The translations under genes were made by a program, and so were the position numbers. A stretch of 64,000 nucleotides of DNA. It comes from Pirellulales bacterium. Lineage in GTDB: Bacteria; Planctomycetota; Planctomycetia; Pirellulales; JACPPG01. The DNA lies in assembly GCA_035546535.1 (NCBI GenBank), contig DASZWQ010000050.1, positions 1 through 64,000 of the forward strand. Direction: 5' to 3'. The notes beneath the pieces are model-generated. The model was given only the letters and a program-made list of their open reading frames with translations, was not told the DNA's origin and did no database searches. Shown piece after piece: positions 1 through 8,937 of the stretch (position 1 is the first letter of the stretch; each line of letters starts with the position of its first letter).

Positions 1-1511
1 TTGCCTTCGACCGGATCGCGCACGTCCCCCTCTTCGACCACGACGCGACCGGCGTGGATCACGTAGCGCGGCAGTTCGAACATCGTTTCGCGGTTGTCGT
101 CGGGCGTGTAGATCGTGACATCGGCGTCGGCCCCCACGCCCAGGTGCCCCTTGTTGGTAAGGCCGAGAATCCGTGCCGGGCCGGCCCGCGTGATGATGCA
201 GATTTCGCTTAGCGTGTACTCGCGATCGAGGTCCGCCAGCACGGTGCGCTCGCGCACGCTCGGGTGTGCCTGGCGGATCATGTCGCCCCGGTAGGTGCGG
301 TCCATCAGCAACCGGATGATCTGCGGATAAGCGAGGAACGACGCGCCGTTGGGATGATCGGTGCTCATCACCACGCGCCACGGATCGTCGACCAGCAGGT
401 ACCATTCCAGGCCGATCGCCCATTGCAGGGCGTTGATCAGGCTCTTGTTCTTGTATTCGATCGGCGCGATGCCGCAGCCGGCCTCCATCTCGGTATCACT
501 GCTGAACCACTTCGACTTGTACACCTTGCTCAGGAAGTAGCCCAGCGGCCCGTCGCCGGTCATGCTCGTGGTCTTGCCGAACAAAACCTGTCCGACGTCG
601 ATCGTCAGGTTGCTGTGCTGGTTCACGTAGTCGGCGAGCTGCACGACTTTCGAATTGAAAGTGTTCTCGTCCCCTTCGCCGCCGCCGTAGCTGTGGAACT
701 GGATATGCGTCATGTGGCCGCGATGCCCTTCCAAGAGGCGCATCGTTTCCAGCGTGGTGGTCCAGTTGCCCGGCAGCCCCAGGTTGTTGGCATGAATGTG
801 GACCGGATGCGGCAGGCGCAATTCGTCGACGGCCTGGGCGACGGTCTGCACGATTTGCCGCGGCGTGACGTCGTAGGGCGCAACGACATCGTCGAGCGCG
901 CTCACATTGCCCGAGGCACGGCTCTTCCAGACTTCGACGCCGCCGGGGTTCACCAGCTTCGCGGCGTATCCCTTGGCCGACGACAAGAGCCAGGCGATGA
1001 ATGCCTTGGCGCGTTCGTGCTCGCCCCGCTGGATGGCGCGCATGATGTAGTGATTGTTCCCCATCAAGACGTAGAAGCCCTTGTCCAAACAGGGCGTGTC
1101 GGCAAATTCTTCGTGCGCGTGCCGGGCCGAGAGGGCGGGGATCGCGGCGTCGAACGCCGTGGTGTAGCCGAGCACCGCGTACTTGTAGCCCGTGGCAAAC
1201 GTGCTCGGCACGCTCCCCATCGTGCCGCTGCGGGTAAGCGCTGTGCGGCGCACCGGCTCGGCCGTGCGTTTCTCCTCGGGCCGCAGCTTGCGGGCCATGT
1301 TCACCTTCGGCCCGGCAATGTGGCAGTGCATGTCGATGCCGCCCGGCATCACGACCAGCCCACGTGCGTCGATCACGCGCGCGGGCCGGACCGCGGGATC
1401 GGTCGGCGCGGCCACGATGCGCCCATTGTCGATCCACAGGTCGCGGACCTGGCCGTCGATCTTGTTGGCGGGGTCATAAACCGTGCCGCCCGAGATTTTT
1501 AAGAGTGACAT
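1..1511 (-). CDS. fhcA: Formylmethanofuran dehydrogenase subunit A, 3'-truncated by window edge
   Basis: An amidohydrolase-fold subunit of the formyltransferase/hydrolase complex, which handles formyl groups in tetrahydromethanopterin-linked C1 transfer. About 503 residues are visible and the frame is open to the left edge, so the C-terminus is missing. It begins at an ATG (1509-1511 reversed) with MSLLKISGGTVYDP, a typical amidohydrolase N-terminus. Metal-site motifs follow: GIDMHCHIAG with His62 and His64, a later HIHANN, and STDHPNG near residue 370. The stretch around HIQFHSYGGGEGDENTF is characteristic of FwdA/FmdA/FhcA rather than of dihydroorotases. Planctomycetes are known to carry this pathway. 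The other fhc subunits are not in view and could lie beyond the left edge. Nothing upstream on the same strand suggests an operon. Confidence 0.9.
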   Translation of the reverse strand, partial: MSLLKISGGTVYDPANKIDGQVRDLWIDNGRIVAAPTDPAVRPARVIDARGLVVMPGGIDMHCHIAGPKVNMARKLRPEEKRTAEPVRRTALTRSGTMGSVPSTFATGYKYAVLGYTTAFDAAIPALSARHAHEEFADTPCLDKGFYVLMGNNHYIMRAIQRGEHERAKAFIAWLLSSAKGYAAKLVNPGGVEVWKSRASGNVSALDDVVAPYDVTPRQIVQTVAQAVDELRLPHPVHIHANNLGLPGNWTTTLETMRLLEGHRGHMTHIQFHSYGGGEGDENTFNSKVVQLADYVNQHSNLTIDVGQVLFGKTTSMTGDGPLGYFLSKVYKSKWFSSDTEMEAGCGIAPIEYKNKSLINALQWAIGLEWYLLVDDPWRVVMSTDHPNGASFLAYPQIIRLLMDRTYRGDMIRQAHPSVRERTVLADLDREYTLSEICIITRAGPARILGLTNKGHLGVGADADVTIYTPDDNRETMFELPRYVIHAGRVVVEEGDVRDPVEG

Positions 1512-1726
1512 GCAGGAATTCGGTTACATTCGATGCGCTGGGCCGGCGAACCATCGATCCGCTGCCGCGTCCAGGCGTTCCGTCACCTTCGCCCGCTCGG
1601 ATCGATTGGTCAAGGGGAGTGGCAGGAAGGGGCGCGCGAACCGGCGACCGTGAAGCCGCGTCTTTCCGCGCAAGCGCCAACACGGCGCGAGATTCGTCCG
1701 GCCAGAAACTTGCGAGGACTACTTAT

Positions 1727-2230
1727 ATGTCAGCACGCGATATCGCCTGGGGAGAAATCGACGCGGCACGCCGCTATTCGCTCGGGCTTTTGGAAAGCGT
1801 TCACGAGCGCGACTGGTTCCGGCAGCCGACCGAAGGCATCACGCACATTGCCTGGCAGATGGGGCACCTGGCCGCGGCCCAGTATTCGTTGTGCCTGCTG
1901 CGACTGCGTGGCGCCCAGGATACCGACGCACAGATTCTGCCCCCGAAGTTCACCGAACTTTTCTTGCGCGGCACGGCACCTGTTCCCGACCCGGCGAAAT
2001 ACCCGGCGCCGGCCGAAATCCTGGAAACGCTGGGCCGAGTCCAGGCGGCCGTCGAAACAGAACTGGCACGACATGCGGACGCCGACCTTGAACAACCGCA
2101 ACGCGGCAAACCGCATCCGCTCTTTACGACAACACTCGGCGGACTCTTCTGGTGCGCCCGGCACGAAATGCTGCACGCCGGCCAGGTGGGTCTGCTCAAG
2201 CGACTGCTCGGCTACGCCCCCAAATGGTAA
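1727..2230 (+). CDS. DinB-like four-helix putative metalloenzyme
   Basis: A 167-residue cytoplasmic protein of the DinB/YfiT type, probably a divalent-metal-binding four-helix bundle of unknown substrate. The N-terminal helix contains a His in ITHIAWQMGHLA and the C-terminal helix contains HEMLHAGQVGLLKRLLG, the arrangement of metal-ligand histidines seen in DinB-superfamily proteins. Related members include thiol transferases and DNA-damage-inducible proteins of uncertain role. The ATG at 1727 is chosen because the conserved fold begins immediately after it. Longer in-frame extensions upstream are Arg-rich and look non-coding. It converges on the reverse-strand gene ending at 2245, with a 14-bp gap. 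Confidence 0.7.
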   Translation: MSARDIAWGEIDAARRYSLGLLESVHERDWFRQPTEGITHIAWQMGHLAAAQYSLCLLRLRGAQDTDAQILPPKFTELFLRGTAPVPDPAKYPAPAEILETLGRVQAAVETELARHADADLEQPQRGKPHPLFTTTLGGLFWCARHEMLHAGQVGLLKRLLGYAPKW

Positions 2231-2244
2231 TCCGGGTTTGACGG

Positions 2245-3480
2245 CTAGCGCCGCCGCTCGGCCGCGCGCGGCTCCTCGTTGTCGGCCGTGATCTCGAGGA
2301 TCAAGTACAACTGCTGGTCCCCTTCGGCCATGCCGACGTCGAGGCTCATTCCGCCCACGAGCACGAGTTTGCCCAATGGCAAGTTCAAGCTGGTGGCCAA
2401 TTGCTGGGCCCCCGATTGAATGCGATCGATCTGCACCGCCGGGTCTTTCGTGTCGTTCGGCCCGGTCAGCTTGATGGCATCCGTTTTTTCGTCCGATTGC
2501 GTGACGGCGCTGTGCAGGTCCACGAGCACCATGTCCTGGTCGGGCAGAATCAGCGGCGTCAATTGCAAGAGGGCACCGAAATGCGGCGTCAGGATCGTGG
2601 CCTGGTAGCCCGGGCTCGTACCGACGACCGGAATGGCGCCTTGCACCTTGGTGTCCAAGCGACCCGAAATCACGTGAACCGTCTGGCCATTGATGCACGT
2701 GACACGGCCGCTGGCATGCCGCGCCCCGGGCGGCAGCGCTGTCAGCCGTTCGCGCGAGATTTCACCGCCGCGAGATACTTGCTTATCGGCTGCACCGGTG
2801 AGCGCGGCCAGTTGCTCGCCGTTCACAAGCACCCAGTGCGCTTCGACCGACACCTGGCGCAGGGTGCCGATCTCGCGCCGCAAATCCTTGAAGAACGTTT
2901 CGATCTTGGCGTGTACCGGCAGCGTCTGGCTGATGGCGAGCGCTCCGCCGATGGGCGAAATCGAGCCCGAGCCGCCTTGTTCGTCCCAACTCTCAGGATC
3001 GATCAGGCTGGTGATGGTGTTCATCAACGGGCCCCAGGAAATACGCTGCGAGATCGACGGGCGCGGTGGCGTACCGCCCAGTCCGCCTCCCAACCCACCG
3101 ACCTGGCCGAGAATGTGATCGGGGACGCGAAACATCCCGCCCCCCATGCCGCCGCCCCCTCCGCCTCCGGCCGCGGGGGCAGCCCCGCCGCCCCCCCCCA
3201 TGCCACCCATGCCGCCGCCCATTCCTCCCATGCCACCGCGGAAGCCTGTTGGGTTGACGCCGGGTGCTGATTTGCCCATGCCCGGCAAAAAGGTCCCTTC
3301 GTACGGGTAGTTGGGCACCGGCACGACCAGGTCGATGACGCGATAAACTTTCACGACCAGCGGCAGCTCTTCGTCATTGTCTTCGTCGGCAGCCGCGGCT
3401 TGCTGCGAGAGGGCCGCGAGAATCGCTGCGGTGATCGTCAATAAAGCCAGCCAGGTCTTCCTTCGTGTAAAGCGCGTCAT
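2245..3480 (-). CDS. Exported Gly-rich protein with secretin-N-like motif
   Basis: A 411-residue secreted or periplasmic protein. A Sec signal peptide (Arg/Lys-rich n-region, hydrophobic stretch, cleavage near residues 28-31 at QQAAAADE) is followed by an acidic segment and a low-complexity Gly/Met-rich stretch at about residues 80-120. The central region reads TSLIDPESWDEQGG, then ALAISQTLPVHAKIETFFKDLR. That order recurs in planctomycete proteins related to the N-domains of type II secretion secretins. No secretin pore domain follows, so a secretin itself is unlikely. The C-terminal half appears beta-rich. It lies 3 bp downstream of the HEAT-repeat gene and is probably the last gene of the sigma-factor operon. 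Function not known. Confidence 0.75.
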   Translation of the reverse strand: MTRFTRRKTWLALLTITAAILAALSQQAAAADEDNDEELPLVVKVYRVIDLVVPVPNYPYEGTFLPGMGKSAPGVNPTGFRGGMGGMGGGMGGMGGGGGAAPAAGGGGGGGMGGGMFRVPDHILGQVGGLGGGLGGTPPRPSISQRISWGPLMNTITSLIDPESWDEQGGSGSISPIGGALAISQTLPVHAKIETFFKDLRREIGTLRQVSVEAHWVLVNGEQLAALTGAADKQVSRGGEISRERLTALPPGARHASGRVTCINGQTVHVISGRLDTKVQGAIPVVGTSPGYQATILTPHFGALLQLTPLILPDQDMVLVDLHSAVTQSDEKTDAIKLTGPNDTKDPAVQIDRIQSGAQQLATSLNLPLGKLVLVGGMSLDVGMAEGDQQLYLILEITADNEEPRAAERRR

Positions 3481-3483
3481 AGC

Positions 3484-4629
3484 TCACCTCGTATGTGCGT
3501 TGGTTACGTGTTGCAGTTCGAATTCGGCGGCGCGAACGCTCGCCATCAGGTAAAGATCCCCACGAGCCTCTTGCAGGACGGCGGCCGCCTGGGCCGAGGG
3601 ATTCAGAAGTAGCGCGACAAGGGCTGGTTGCCGCTGCCCTGCGTCTCCCAGTGCGGCGGCAAGCGCCGCGATGACTTCGGGATTGGTCGAGTTCGCTAGC
3701 GCCAGCGCCGCGGCGTTCCGCACCTCAGCTTGCGGCGAGCGTAGAAACGCGAGCAGTGCAGCGCTGGGTTGCGGCCCGACGGTTTCGAGCGCCGCCAGCG
3801 CCTCGGCTCGACTCTGCGGCAGCGCGACAAACGTCAGGAACGCGCCGACCGACTCTTCGGTTCCACGGACAAGCAGCTCCCTTAAAAGCCGGCGCCGCAG
3901 CTCGCGGTGCGGTTGCCGCACGAGCATATCGACGATGTTGGCGACTTCCCCGGTCCGCACGACCGACTCAACGGCTTTGCCTGCGGGCGATGCAGCTAGC
4001 GCCACGGCTTGTGATCGGCGCGCAAGCGCCGCCGTACGGGCCACCAATTGTTCGCCCCGGCGCCGGGCGGCCGTCCGAAACTGCTCGTAATAACGAAAGC
4101 CGGAGACGATCAGATTGCCGGCGCGCTGGGCGATTGAATCCGCAGAGAGTGGCAGATTCGCAAGCGGCCCGTTCGACGACTTGTCAGCGGCGATATGAGC
4201 CGCCGACGCGCGTTTGCTCTTCGCCGCAACCTTTCGCGGCCGCACATGTCCCTCGGCATAGCTGGCCAGAATCACGCGCTCGTACAGCGTGGGATCGCGC
4301 ACCAGGGGCGCCGCCGAAGGTTCCTTTCTCTCCTGTTTGACCACCGCCGGCGGCTTAGGGCGCACGACGGCAATTTCCGGAGCCACGGTTGCGGTCATCG
4401 AGCCGCGTTCGGTACGCCACAGAGCCGTCACTCCCGCGATTGCGAGCACGGCCGCCGCCACCGCCGCGCCGGCAAGGACGAACTGCCGACGCCGGCGAGC
4501 GCGACTCAAGCCACGCCAGTGGTCGCGCAGTCGGGCCAACTGCTCGGGGGCAGGCTCGGGCCAGCGGGCCTCGGCCAGCAGCCGATCGAGCGCCGCGTCC
4601 TGCTTGTCGTGAGAGTGACGTTCGTTCAT
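3484..4629 (-). CDS. Single-pass membrane protein with HEAT-like repeats, candidate anti-sigma factor
   Basis: A 381-residue protein. A cytoplasmic N-terminus (about 50 residues) precedes one transmembrane helix (QFVLAGAAVAAAVLAIAGV). The C-terminal half, about residues 240-370, contains repeated Leu/Ala-rich helical pairs such as SVGAFLTFVALPQSRAEAL and VRNAAALALANSTNPEVI, typical of HEAT/PBS-lyase repeats. Its position 4 bp after an ECF sigma gene, together with its membrane topology, suggests it tethers or controls that sigma factor. No zinc-binding HxxxCxxC anti-sigma motif is visible. The ATG at 4629 is preferred; an in-frame ATG at 4647 would overlap the sigma gene by 14 bp. Anti-sigma function is inferred from context only. 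Confidence 0.7.
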   Translation of the reverse strand: MNERHSHDKQDAALDRLLAEARWPEPAPEQLARLRDHWRGLSRARRRRQFVLAGAAVAAAVLAIAGVTALWRTERGSMTATVAPEIAVVRPKPPAVVKQERKEPSAAPLVRDPTLYERVILASYAEGHVRPRKVAAKSKRASAAHIAADKSSNGPLANLPLSADSIAQRAGNLIVSGFRYYEQFRTAARRRGEQLVARTAALARRSQAVALAASPAGKAVESVVRTGEVANIVDMLVRQPHRELRRRLLRELLVRGTEESVGAFLTFVALPQSRAEALAALETVGPQPSAALLAFLRSPQAEVRNAAALALANSTNPEVIAALAAALGDAGQRQPALVALLLNPSAQAAAVLQEARGDLYLMASVRAAEFELQHVTNAHTR

Positions 4630-4633
4630 CGGA

Positions 4634-5155
4634 TCACTTTTCGGCAAAGCCCAGGTAAGCAGCGAGCCGGCTCCGCAGCCGCGCCCGCGCCGCCGACAAG
4701 GTTGCGTGAACGTTCTGCTCGGTGATGTCGAGCAGCCCGGCGGTTTCCACGATCGACAATCCTTCGAAGGCCGTAAGCACCATCACTTCGCGCTGCCGTA
4801 GCGGCAGCCGGGAAACTTCGGCCGCCACGCGATCGGCCAACTCGTTCGTTGCCGCGGCGGTCGGCGGGCTCACGGACCGGGGGTCGGGTGTTTCCTCGGC
4901 CTCGTCGATCGAGGCGATCGAGAACGTTCGGTTGCTGCGTAGTCGATCGCGAAACACGTTGATCAACACTCGATAGAACCAGGTGCGAAACGTCGCGCTA
5001 CCGCGAAAGGTCTGCCAGCTGCGCGCGATACGGAGCAAGGCGTCCTGCACGAGATCTTCGGCCGCGTCGCGGTCTCCGGTCATCCGTGTGGCGAACCGCA
5101 AGGCTGCCGGCAGATGCTCGAGGACCAGTCGATCAAGCTCAGCGAAGTCCGCCAC
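4634..5155 (-). CDS. ECF-family RNA polymerase sigma factor
   Basis: A 173-residue sigma-70-family factor with only regions 2 and 4, the ECF layout. Region 2 (about residues 20-75) contains DRDAAEDLVQDALLRIARSW and FRTWFYRVLINVFRDRLR, covering core binding and -10 recognition. Region 4 (about 110-165) contains LPLRQREVMVLTAFEGLS and ITEQNVHATLSAARARLR, the helix-turn-helix for -35 recognition. It is the first gene of a reverse-strand set with the membrane HEAT protein and the secreted Gly-rich protein. This suggests an envelope-linked signalling unit. The target promoters cannot be seen here. Confidence 0.92.
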   Translation of the reverse strand: MADFAELDRLVLEHLPAALRFATRMTGDRDAAEDLVQDALLRIARSWQTFRGSATFRTWFYRVLINVFRDRLRSNRTFSIASIDEAEETPDPRSVSPPTAAATNELADRVAAEVSRLPLRQREVMVLTAFEGLSIVETAGLLDITEQNVHATLSAARARLRSRLAAYLGFAEK

Positions 5156-5379
5156 GAGTCGCCTCTGGTTGCTCCCTCGTGCCTTTGCGGAACTCGTCTA
5201 CCATTTAGACGCAGAAACGGTCCCCACTCTCAAAGGCAAAAGCCAGAATAGTCGGAAAATATGCCGCCGGGCCGGGGACGGCGGCGATTTCGCAGTCGCA
5301 AGGACGAAGGCCGAAGCCTGGCCCCAGGGTGCAAGGGAGAGCCGAGGCCGCCATGGGGATAAATCCCGCGGACTTACCT
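5156..5379. other. Intergenic region upstream of the sigma operon
   Basis: This stretch separates the start of the ECF sigma gene from the stop of the last permease gene of the metal-transport operon. It should hold the sigma-operon promoter. No clear -35/-10 pair, hairpin or open frame with coding character was recognised. Confidence 0.4.
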
Positions 5380-6681
5380 TCACCCGCCGGGGATTTCGCG
5401 GCCGTGCGGGTCCTTCTGAGCATCGCTCAGGTCGGCCACGATCTGCTCTTGCAGCCGACTGTCGATAAAATGTTCCATTCGTTCGGCCGGGTCGTGGACG
5501 TGATCGGCCGCCAGTCCCAAATGCTCGACCAGATACGCTTCCCAGAGGCGGTGCGAGCGGACGAGCTCCGCGGCCCGGCGGCGGCCCTGATCGGTCAGTT
5601 GCAAGCCTACGGCCGAGCGCTGCAATTCGCCGCGCCGCAACAGCGACCACAGCCCGACGTTGGCCAGTACCCCGGCGCCCACGGCCTGCGTCGCTTCGCG
5701 CGGGCCCAGCCGGCGCTCGATGCGCAATTCTTCGAGGCGATAGAGCATGGCCAGCAAATCTTCGCGCACGATGCGGAGCGAAATCTGGGCGTTGCGCAGC
5801 ATGGCGCTCAGGATGCCATAGCGCGGCGACACGAGCGCCGCCAAAGCGTAGCAGGCGCCGGCCACTACCGCCATGGGACCCGCGGCGGCAACGTTCCAGG
5901 CCACCGACAAGGCGTACCCCAGCACGGCCGCCACGACTCCGACGAGGGCGGCCAACAGCATCATGTTCCGCAACCGGTCGGTCAACAGCTGCGCCGTGGC
6001 GCCGGGAACGATCAACATGGCGATCACCAGGATCGAACCAACCTGCTCGAACGAAGCCACGGTCGTCAGCGCGACAAGCGCCATCAGCAAGTAAAACAGC
6101 CGATCGGCATTGATCCCCATCGTCGTCGCAAGCGCCGGGTCGAAGGCGCTGATTTTCAGCTCCTTCCATAAGGCGATGATCACGGCAACGTTCAATAACA
6201 AAACAGGAAGGATCGATACCAGCGCCCGCGGCACGTCGTAACCCCACAAGGGAACGGTGTAAAACTCCACCAAGTCGATCTGGCCGTACAGCACGCAATC
6301 GGGATCGAGATCGACGCCTTGCCCATAGCGCTTGATGAGGATCACGCCCAGGGCGAACAAGGAAGTGAAAACGACGCCGATCGAAGCATCGGCCGACACG
6401 CCCCCTTGGCGATGAATGGTCTGGGTCAAAAATGTCGTCAGCAGCCCGACGGCCAGGGCGCCGGCGAACATGAAGACGATGTTCATGCTGCCCGCCGCAA
6501 CGAAGGCCACGACCAGTCCCGGCAGCACGGCATGCGACAGGGCATCGCCCAATAGGCTCATGCGCCGCAGCACCAGGTAACAGCCCAACAGGGCGCAAGC
6601 CACGTTGGTCATCGTGGCAATGCCGATCACGAGAATCGCGTCCTGCACGCCGGCGTCGAGCGAGTAGAACCAGCTAGCCAC
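5380..6681 (-). CDS. Metal ABC transporter permease fused to DtxR/MntR-like domain (YtgD/TroD position)
   Basis: A 433-residue inner-membrane permease of the ABC-3 family (Mn/Zn/Fe uptake). Residues 1 to about 280 form the multi-helix permease, with motifs LRRMSLLGDALSHAVLPG and VGSILVIAMLIVPGATAQLL. The remaining about 150 residues form a winged-helix plus DtxR dimerisation domain: REDLLAMLYRLEE, LTDQGRRRAAELVRSHRLWE, then VHDPAERMEHFI. That last motif keeps the Glu-x-x-Glu-His metal ligands of MntR. The GTG start at 6681 has a GGGAGG Shine-Dalgarno 7 nt upstream and overlaps the preceding permease gene by 8 bp. Last gene of the operon. The fused domain may act as a metal sensor or, if cleaved, as a soluble repressor. 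Confidence 0.9.
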   Translation of the reverse strand: MASWFYSLDAGVQDAILVIGIATMTNVACALLGCYLVLRRMSLLGDALSHAVLPGLVVAFVAAGSMNIVFMFAGALAVGLLTTFLTQTIHRQGGVSADASIGVVFTSLFALGVILIKRYGQGVDLDPDCVLYGQIDLVEFYTVPLWGYDVPRALVSILPVLLLNVAVIIALWKELKISAFDPALATTMGINADRLFYLLMALVALTTVASFEQVGSILVIAMLIVPGATAQLLTDRLRNMMLLAALVGVVAAVLGYALSVAWNVAAAGPMAVVAGACYALAALVSPRYGILSAMLRNAQISLRIVREDLLAMLYRLEELRIERRLGPREATQAVGAGVLANVGLWSLLRRGELQRSAVGLQLTDQGRRRAAELVRSHRLWEAYLVEHLGLAADHVHDPAERMEHFIDSRLQEQIVADLSDAQKDPHGREIPGG

Positions 6682-8101
6682 GGGTCGCCTCCCTGCCGGC
6701 GGCGCCGGGGTCGGCCGCGGCCGGTATCTCGTGAGGCGAATGCGGCACCACCGTTTCCGACGGTGGCAATTGACCGGCCGCCGCGAGCTGGGCTTCGAGC
6801 CGGGCGACAATCTCGGGCGTGAGGAAATGCTCGATCGAGTCCGCGTCGCGGTCGACGTGATCGGGCGCGATATCGGCGCCCGAGATCAGATAGAGCTCCC
6901 ACAGGCGGTGCGTCCGCACGAGTTGCTCGGCGCTGACCAGACCCGCGGCCGTAAATCGCGCTCCTGCGGGTGTTACTTCTGCCAGACCCGCACGCGCCGC
7001 CCAGCGGGCCAGCCGGCGCACATTCGTCGCGGTCCAACTGCGATCGTCAACCAATTGCTGCCAAGCGACCGTCGTCCGTTCAGGCAATTGCGGCTCGGCA
7101 AGTTCGTAGAGCGACCGCAAAAGATTTTCGCGCTCGATGCGCCGCCGCACGCTCCATATTCTCACAACGCGGGCAATCACACCCCGCTGTGGGGCGAAGA
7201 GCATCGAAATGAAAAACAAAAATGTGCCGCAAAGCACGATCACCGGCCCGGTCGGCAGATTGCGCGTATTGTGACCAAAGGCTAACGGGTCGAAACCCAA
7301 TACTTCTTCGATCGTGCCGGCCGAGATCATCGTTCCAAGAATGCCTGAGCCCGCGCCGATCAGGCCAGCGATCACCAGCATCGTGCCCAAGCGGTTCGTC
7401 CAGAAGCGCGCGGCGGCGCCAGGGATAATGAGCATCGCCGCCATCAGCACCACGCCCACGCTCGGCAGTCCCACGACGGTCACCAGCGCCAGCGTTCCCA
7501 TCATCGTCATATCGATGGCCAGTGTCGGCCAACCCTGCGCGCGGGCAAAGCCTGGGTCGAAGCTGAAGACCTGGAACTCTTTGTAGAGCAATGTGACCAG
7601 CACCAGGCAGGCCCCGGCCACGATGGCGATGAAGCGCACATCCTCGCGCGTCATGCCGGCCGCCTGGCCATAGATGTAAGTTTGCAGTCCTGCTTTGCTG
7701 CTGGCCGTCGGTAGATTTTGAATAAGACTCGCGAGCACGACGCCCGCGCCGAAGAACGTGCTGAGCACGATGCCGATCGCGGCATCTTCCTTGGTGCGCG
7801 TGTAGCGGCACAACAGCGTGACGCAGGCAACGCCGGCCAGCCCGGTCACGAAGGCGCCGGCGAGCATGGCGGTAAATTGCCAGCCGCCGGCAATGGCTTC
7901 TGCCCCAAACCATCGCGCGGCGAGCGGCCGATAGCCGAGCACCAGGAACGCCAGGCACAAGCCCGGCAGCGCCGCGTGGGCCATCAAATCGCCGACGAGC
8001 GCGCGACGGCGGAGCACTGCGAAGCTGCCGACGATCGCGGCCACGGCGCCCAAGAGCGACGTGCCGAGCATCACCAGCAGAGTATTCGAGAGCGCGATCA
8101 C
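6674..8101 (-). CDS. Metal ABC transporter permease fused to DtxR/MntR-like domain (YtgCR-like)
   Basis: A 475-residue ABC-3 family permease with a cytoplasmic C-terminal regulator-like domain. The permease part carries [18 protein letters not shown], the [18 protein letters not shown] helix and [19 protein letters not shown]. The tail (about residues 300-455) shows [13 protein letters not shown], a winged helix ending [12 protein letters not shown], then [12 protein letters not shown] and DADSIEHFL. In this last motif one MntR metal-ligand Glu is replaced by Asp. Chlamydial YtgCR has the same permease-repressor architecture and releases its repressor by proteolysis; whether that happens here is unknown. 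Starts at GTG 8101, sharing GTGA with the ATPase stop codon. Confidence 0.9.
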   Translation of the reverse strand: MIALSNTLLVMLGTSLLGAVAAIVGSFAVLRRRALVGDLMAHAALPGLCLAFLVLGYRPLAARWFGAEAIAGGWQFTAMLAGAFVTGLAGVACVTLLCRYTRTKEDAAIGIVLSTFFGAGVVLASLIQNLPTASSKAGLQTYIYGQAAGMTREDVRFIAIVAGACLVLVTLLYKEFQVFSFDPGFARAQGWPTLAIDMTMMGTLALVTVVGLPSVGVVLMAAMLIIPGAAARFWTNRLGTMLVIAGLIGAGSGILGTMISAGTIEEVLGFDPLAFGHNTRNLPTGPVIVLCGTFLFFISMLFAPQRGVIARVVRIWSVRRRIERENLLRSLYELAEPQLPERTTVAWQQLVDDRSWTATNVRRLARWAARAGLAEVTPAGARFTAAGLVSAEQLVRTHRLWELYLISGADIAPDHVDRDADSIEHFLTPEIVARLEAQLAAAGQLPPSETVVPHSPHEIPAAADPGAAGREATRG

Positions 8102-8937
8102 CGCGGCCCTTCTCCCAGCCGCACGGCCTCGGCAACCTCGTCGAGAATGGTCAGGCGGCCACCGTACGTCTGCTGCAGGTTTTGTTTCGTAAAGGTCGTC
8201 GCCGTGGGTCCGGCCGCGACGAGCCGCAGGTTCAGCAGAATCACGAAGTCGAAATAGTTGCGCACCGTTTGCAACTCGTGATGCACGACGAACACCGTCT
8301 TGCCGCTGTTGCGCAGTGATTGCAGCAGGGCCACGATGGCTTGCTCGGTCGCCGCATCGACGCCGGCAAACGGCTCGTCCATGAAATAAATCTGCGCATC
8401 TTGCGCAAGCGCCCGCGCCAGAAAGATTCGCTGCTGTTGCCCGCCGGAGAGTTGCTGAATCTGGCGATGGGCAAATTCGGCCATGCCGACCTTTTCCAGG
8501 CATGCCGTGGCGAGGGAGCGCTCGGCCGCGCCCGGTCGGCGGAACCAGCCCAGCCGGCCGTAGGTTCCCATCATCACCACGTCGAGCGCGGTGACGGGAA
8601 AATCCCAATCCACCGTCTCGCGCTGCGGCACATAGCCGACCAGGTGGCGCTGCTCGGCGTACGGCCGGCCGTAGATCTGCACCTTGCCGCTGGCCAACGG
8701 AATGAGTCCCAACACCGCCTTGATGAAAGTGCTTTTGCCGGCCCCGTTGGGCCCGATGATGCCGATCAAGTGTCCCTCGGGCGCGACCAGGTCGATATCC
8801 CACAGCACCGGCTTGCGGTGGTAGGCCACGGTCATGTCGTGGACCTCGAGGGGCGGCGCCGCCGAGCGTGGTCGTTCGGCGGCAGGCGTATCTTCTGCAG
8901 GCGCCGCGGTCGGCTTGTCGTCGGCCATTCGTTTCAT
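8098..8937 (-). CDS. Metal ABC transporter ATP-binding protein (YtgB/ZnuC-like)
   Basis: A 279-residue cytoplasmic ATPase that energises the two adjacent permeases. It has Walker A GPNGAGKS, a Q-loop at [14 protein letters not shown], the ABC signature LSGGQQQR, Walker [13 protein letters not shown] and the switch His in VVHHEL. The PQRxxVDWxFP sequence is typical of the Mn/Zn/Fe chelate branch (family 15). An extra about 40-residue Pro/Ala-rich N-terminus precedes the domain. The ATG at 8937 shares ATGA with the stop of the binding-protein gene, supporting translational coupling. Confidence 0.95.
   Translation of the reverse strand: MKRMADDKPTAAPAEDTPAAERPRSAAPPLEVHDMTVAYHRKPVLWDIDLVAPEGHLIGIIGPNGAGKSTFIKAVLGLIPLASGKVQIYGRPYAEQRHLVGYVPQRETVDWDFPVTALDVVMMGTYGRLGWFRRPGAAERSLATACLEKVGMAEFAHRQIQQLSGGQQQRIFLARALAQDAQIYFMDEPFAGVDAATEQAIVALLQSLRNSGKTVFVVHHELQTVRNYFDFVILLNLRLVAAGPTATTFTKQNLQQTYGGRLTILDEVAEAVRLGEGPR

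Noticed and set aside
3125-3250. C-rich repetitive stretch resembling the polar motif
   Set aside because: It encodes a Gly/Met-rich segment and has no exact GGGNAGGG match on either strand.
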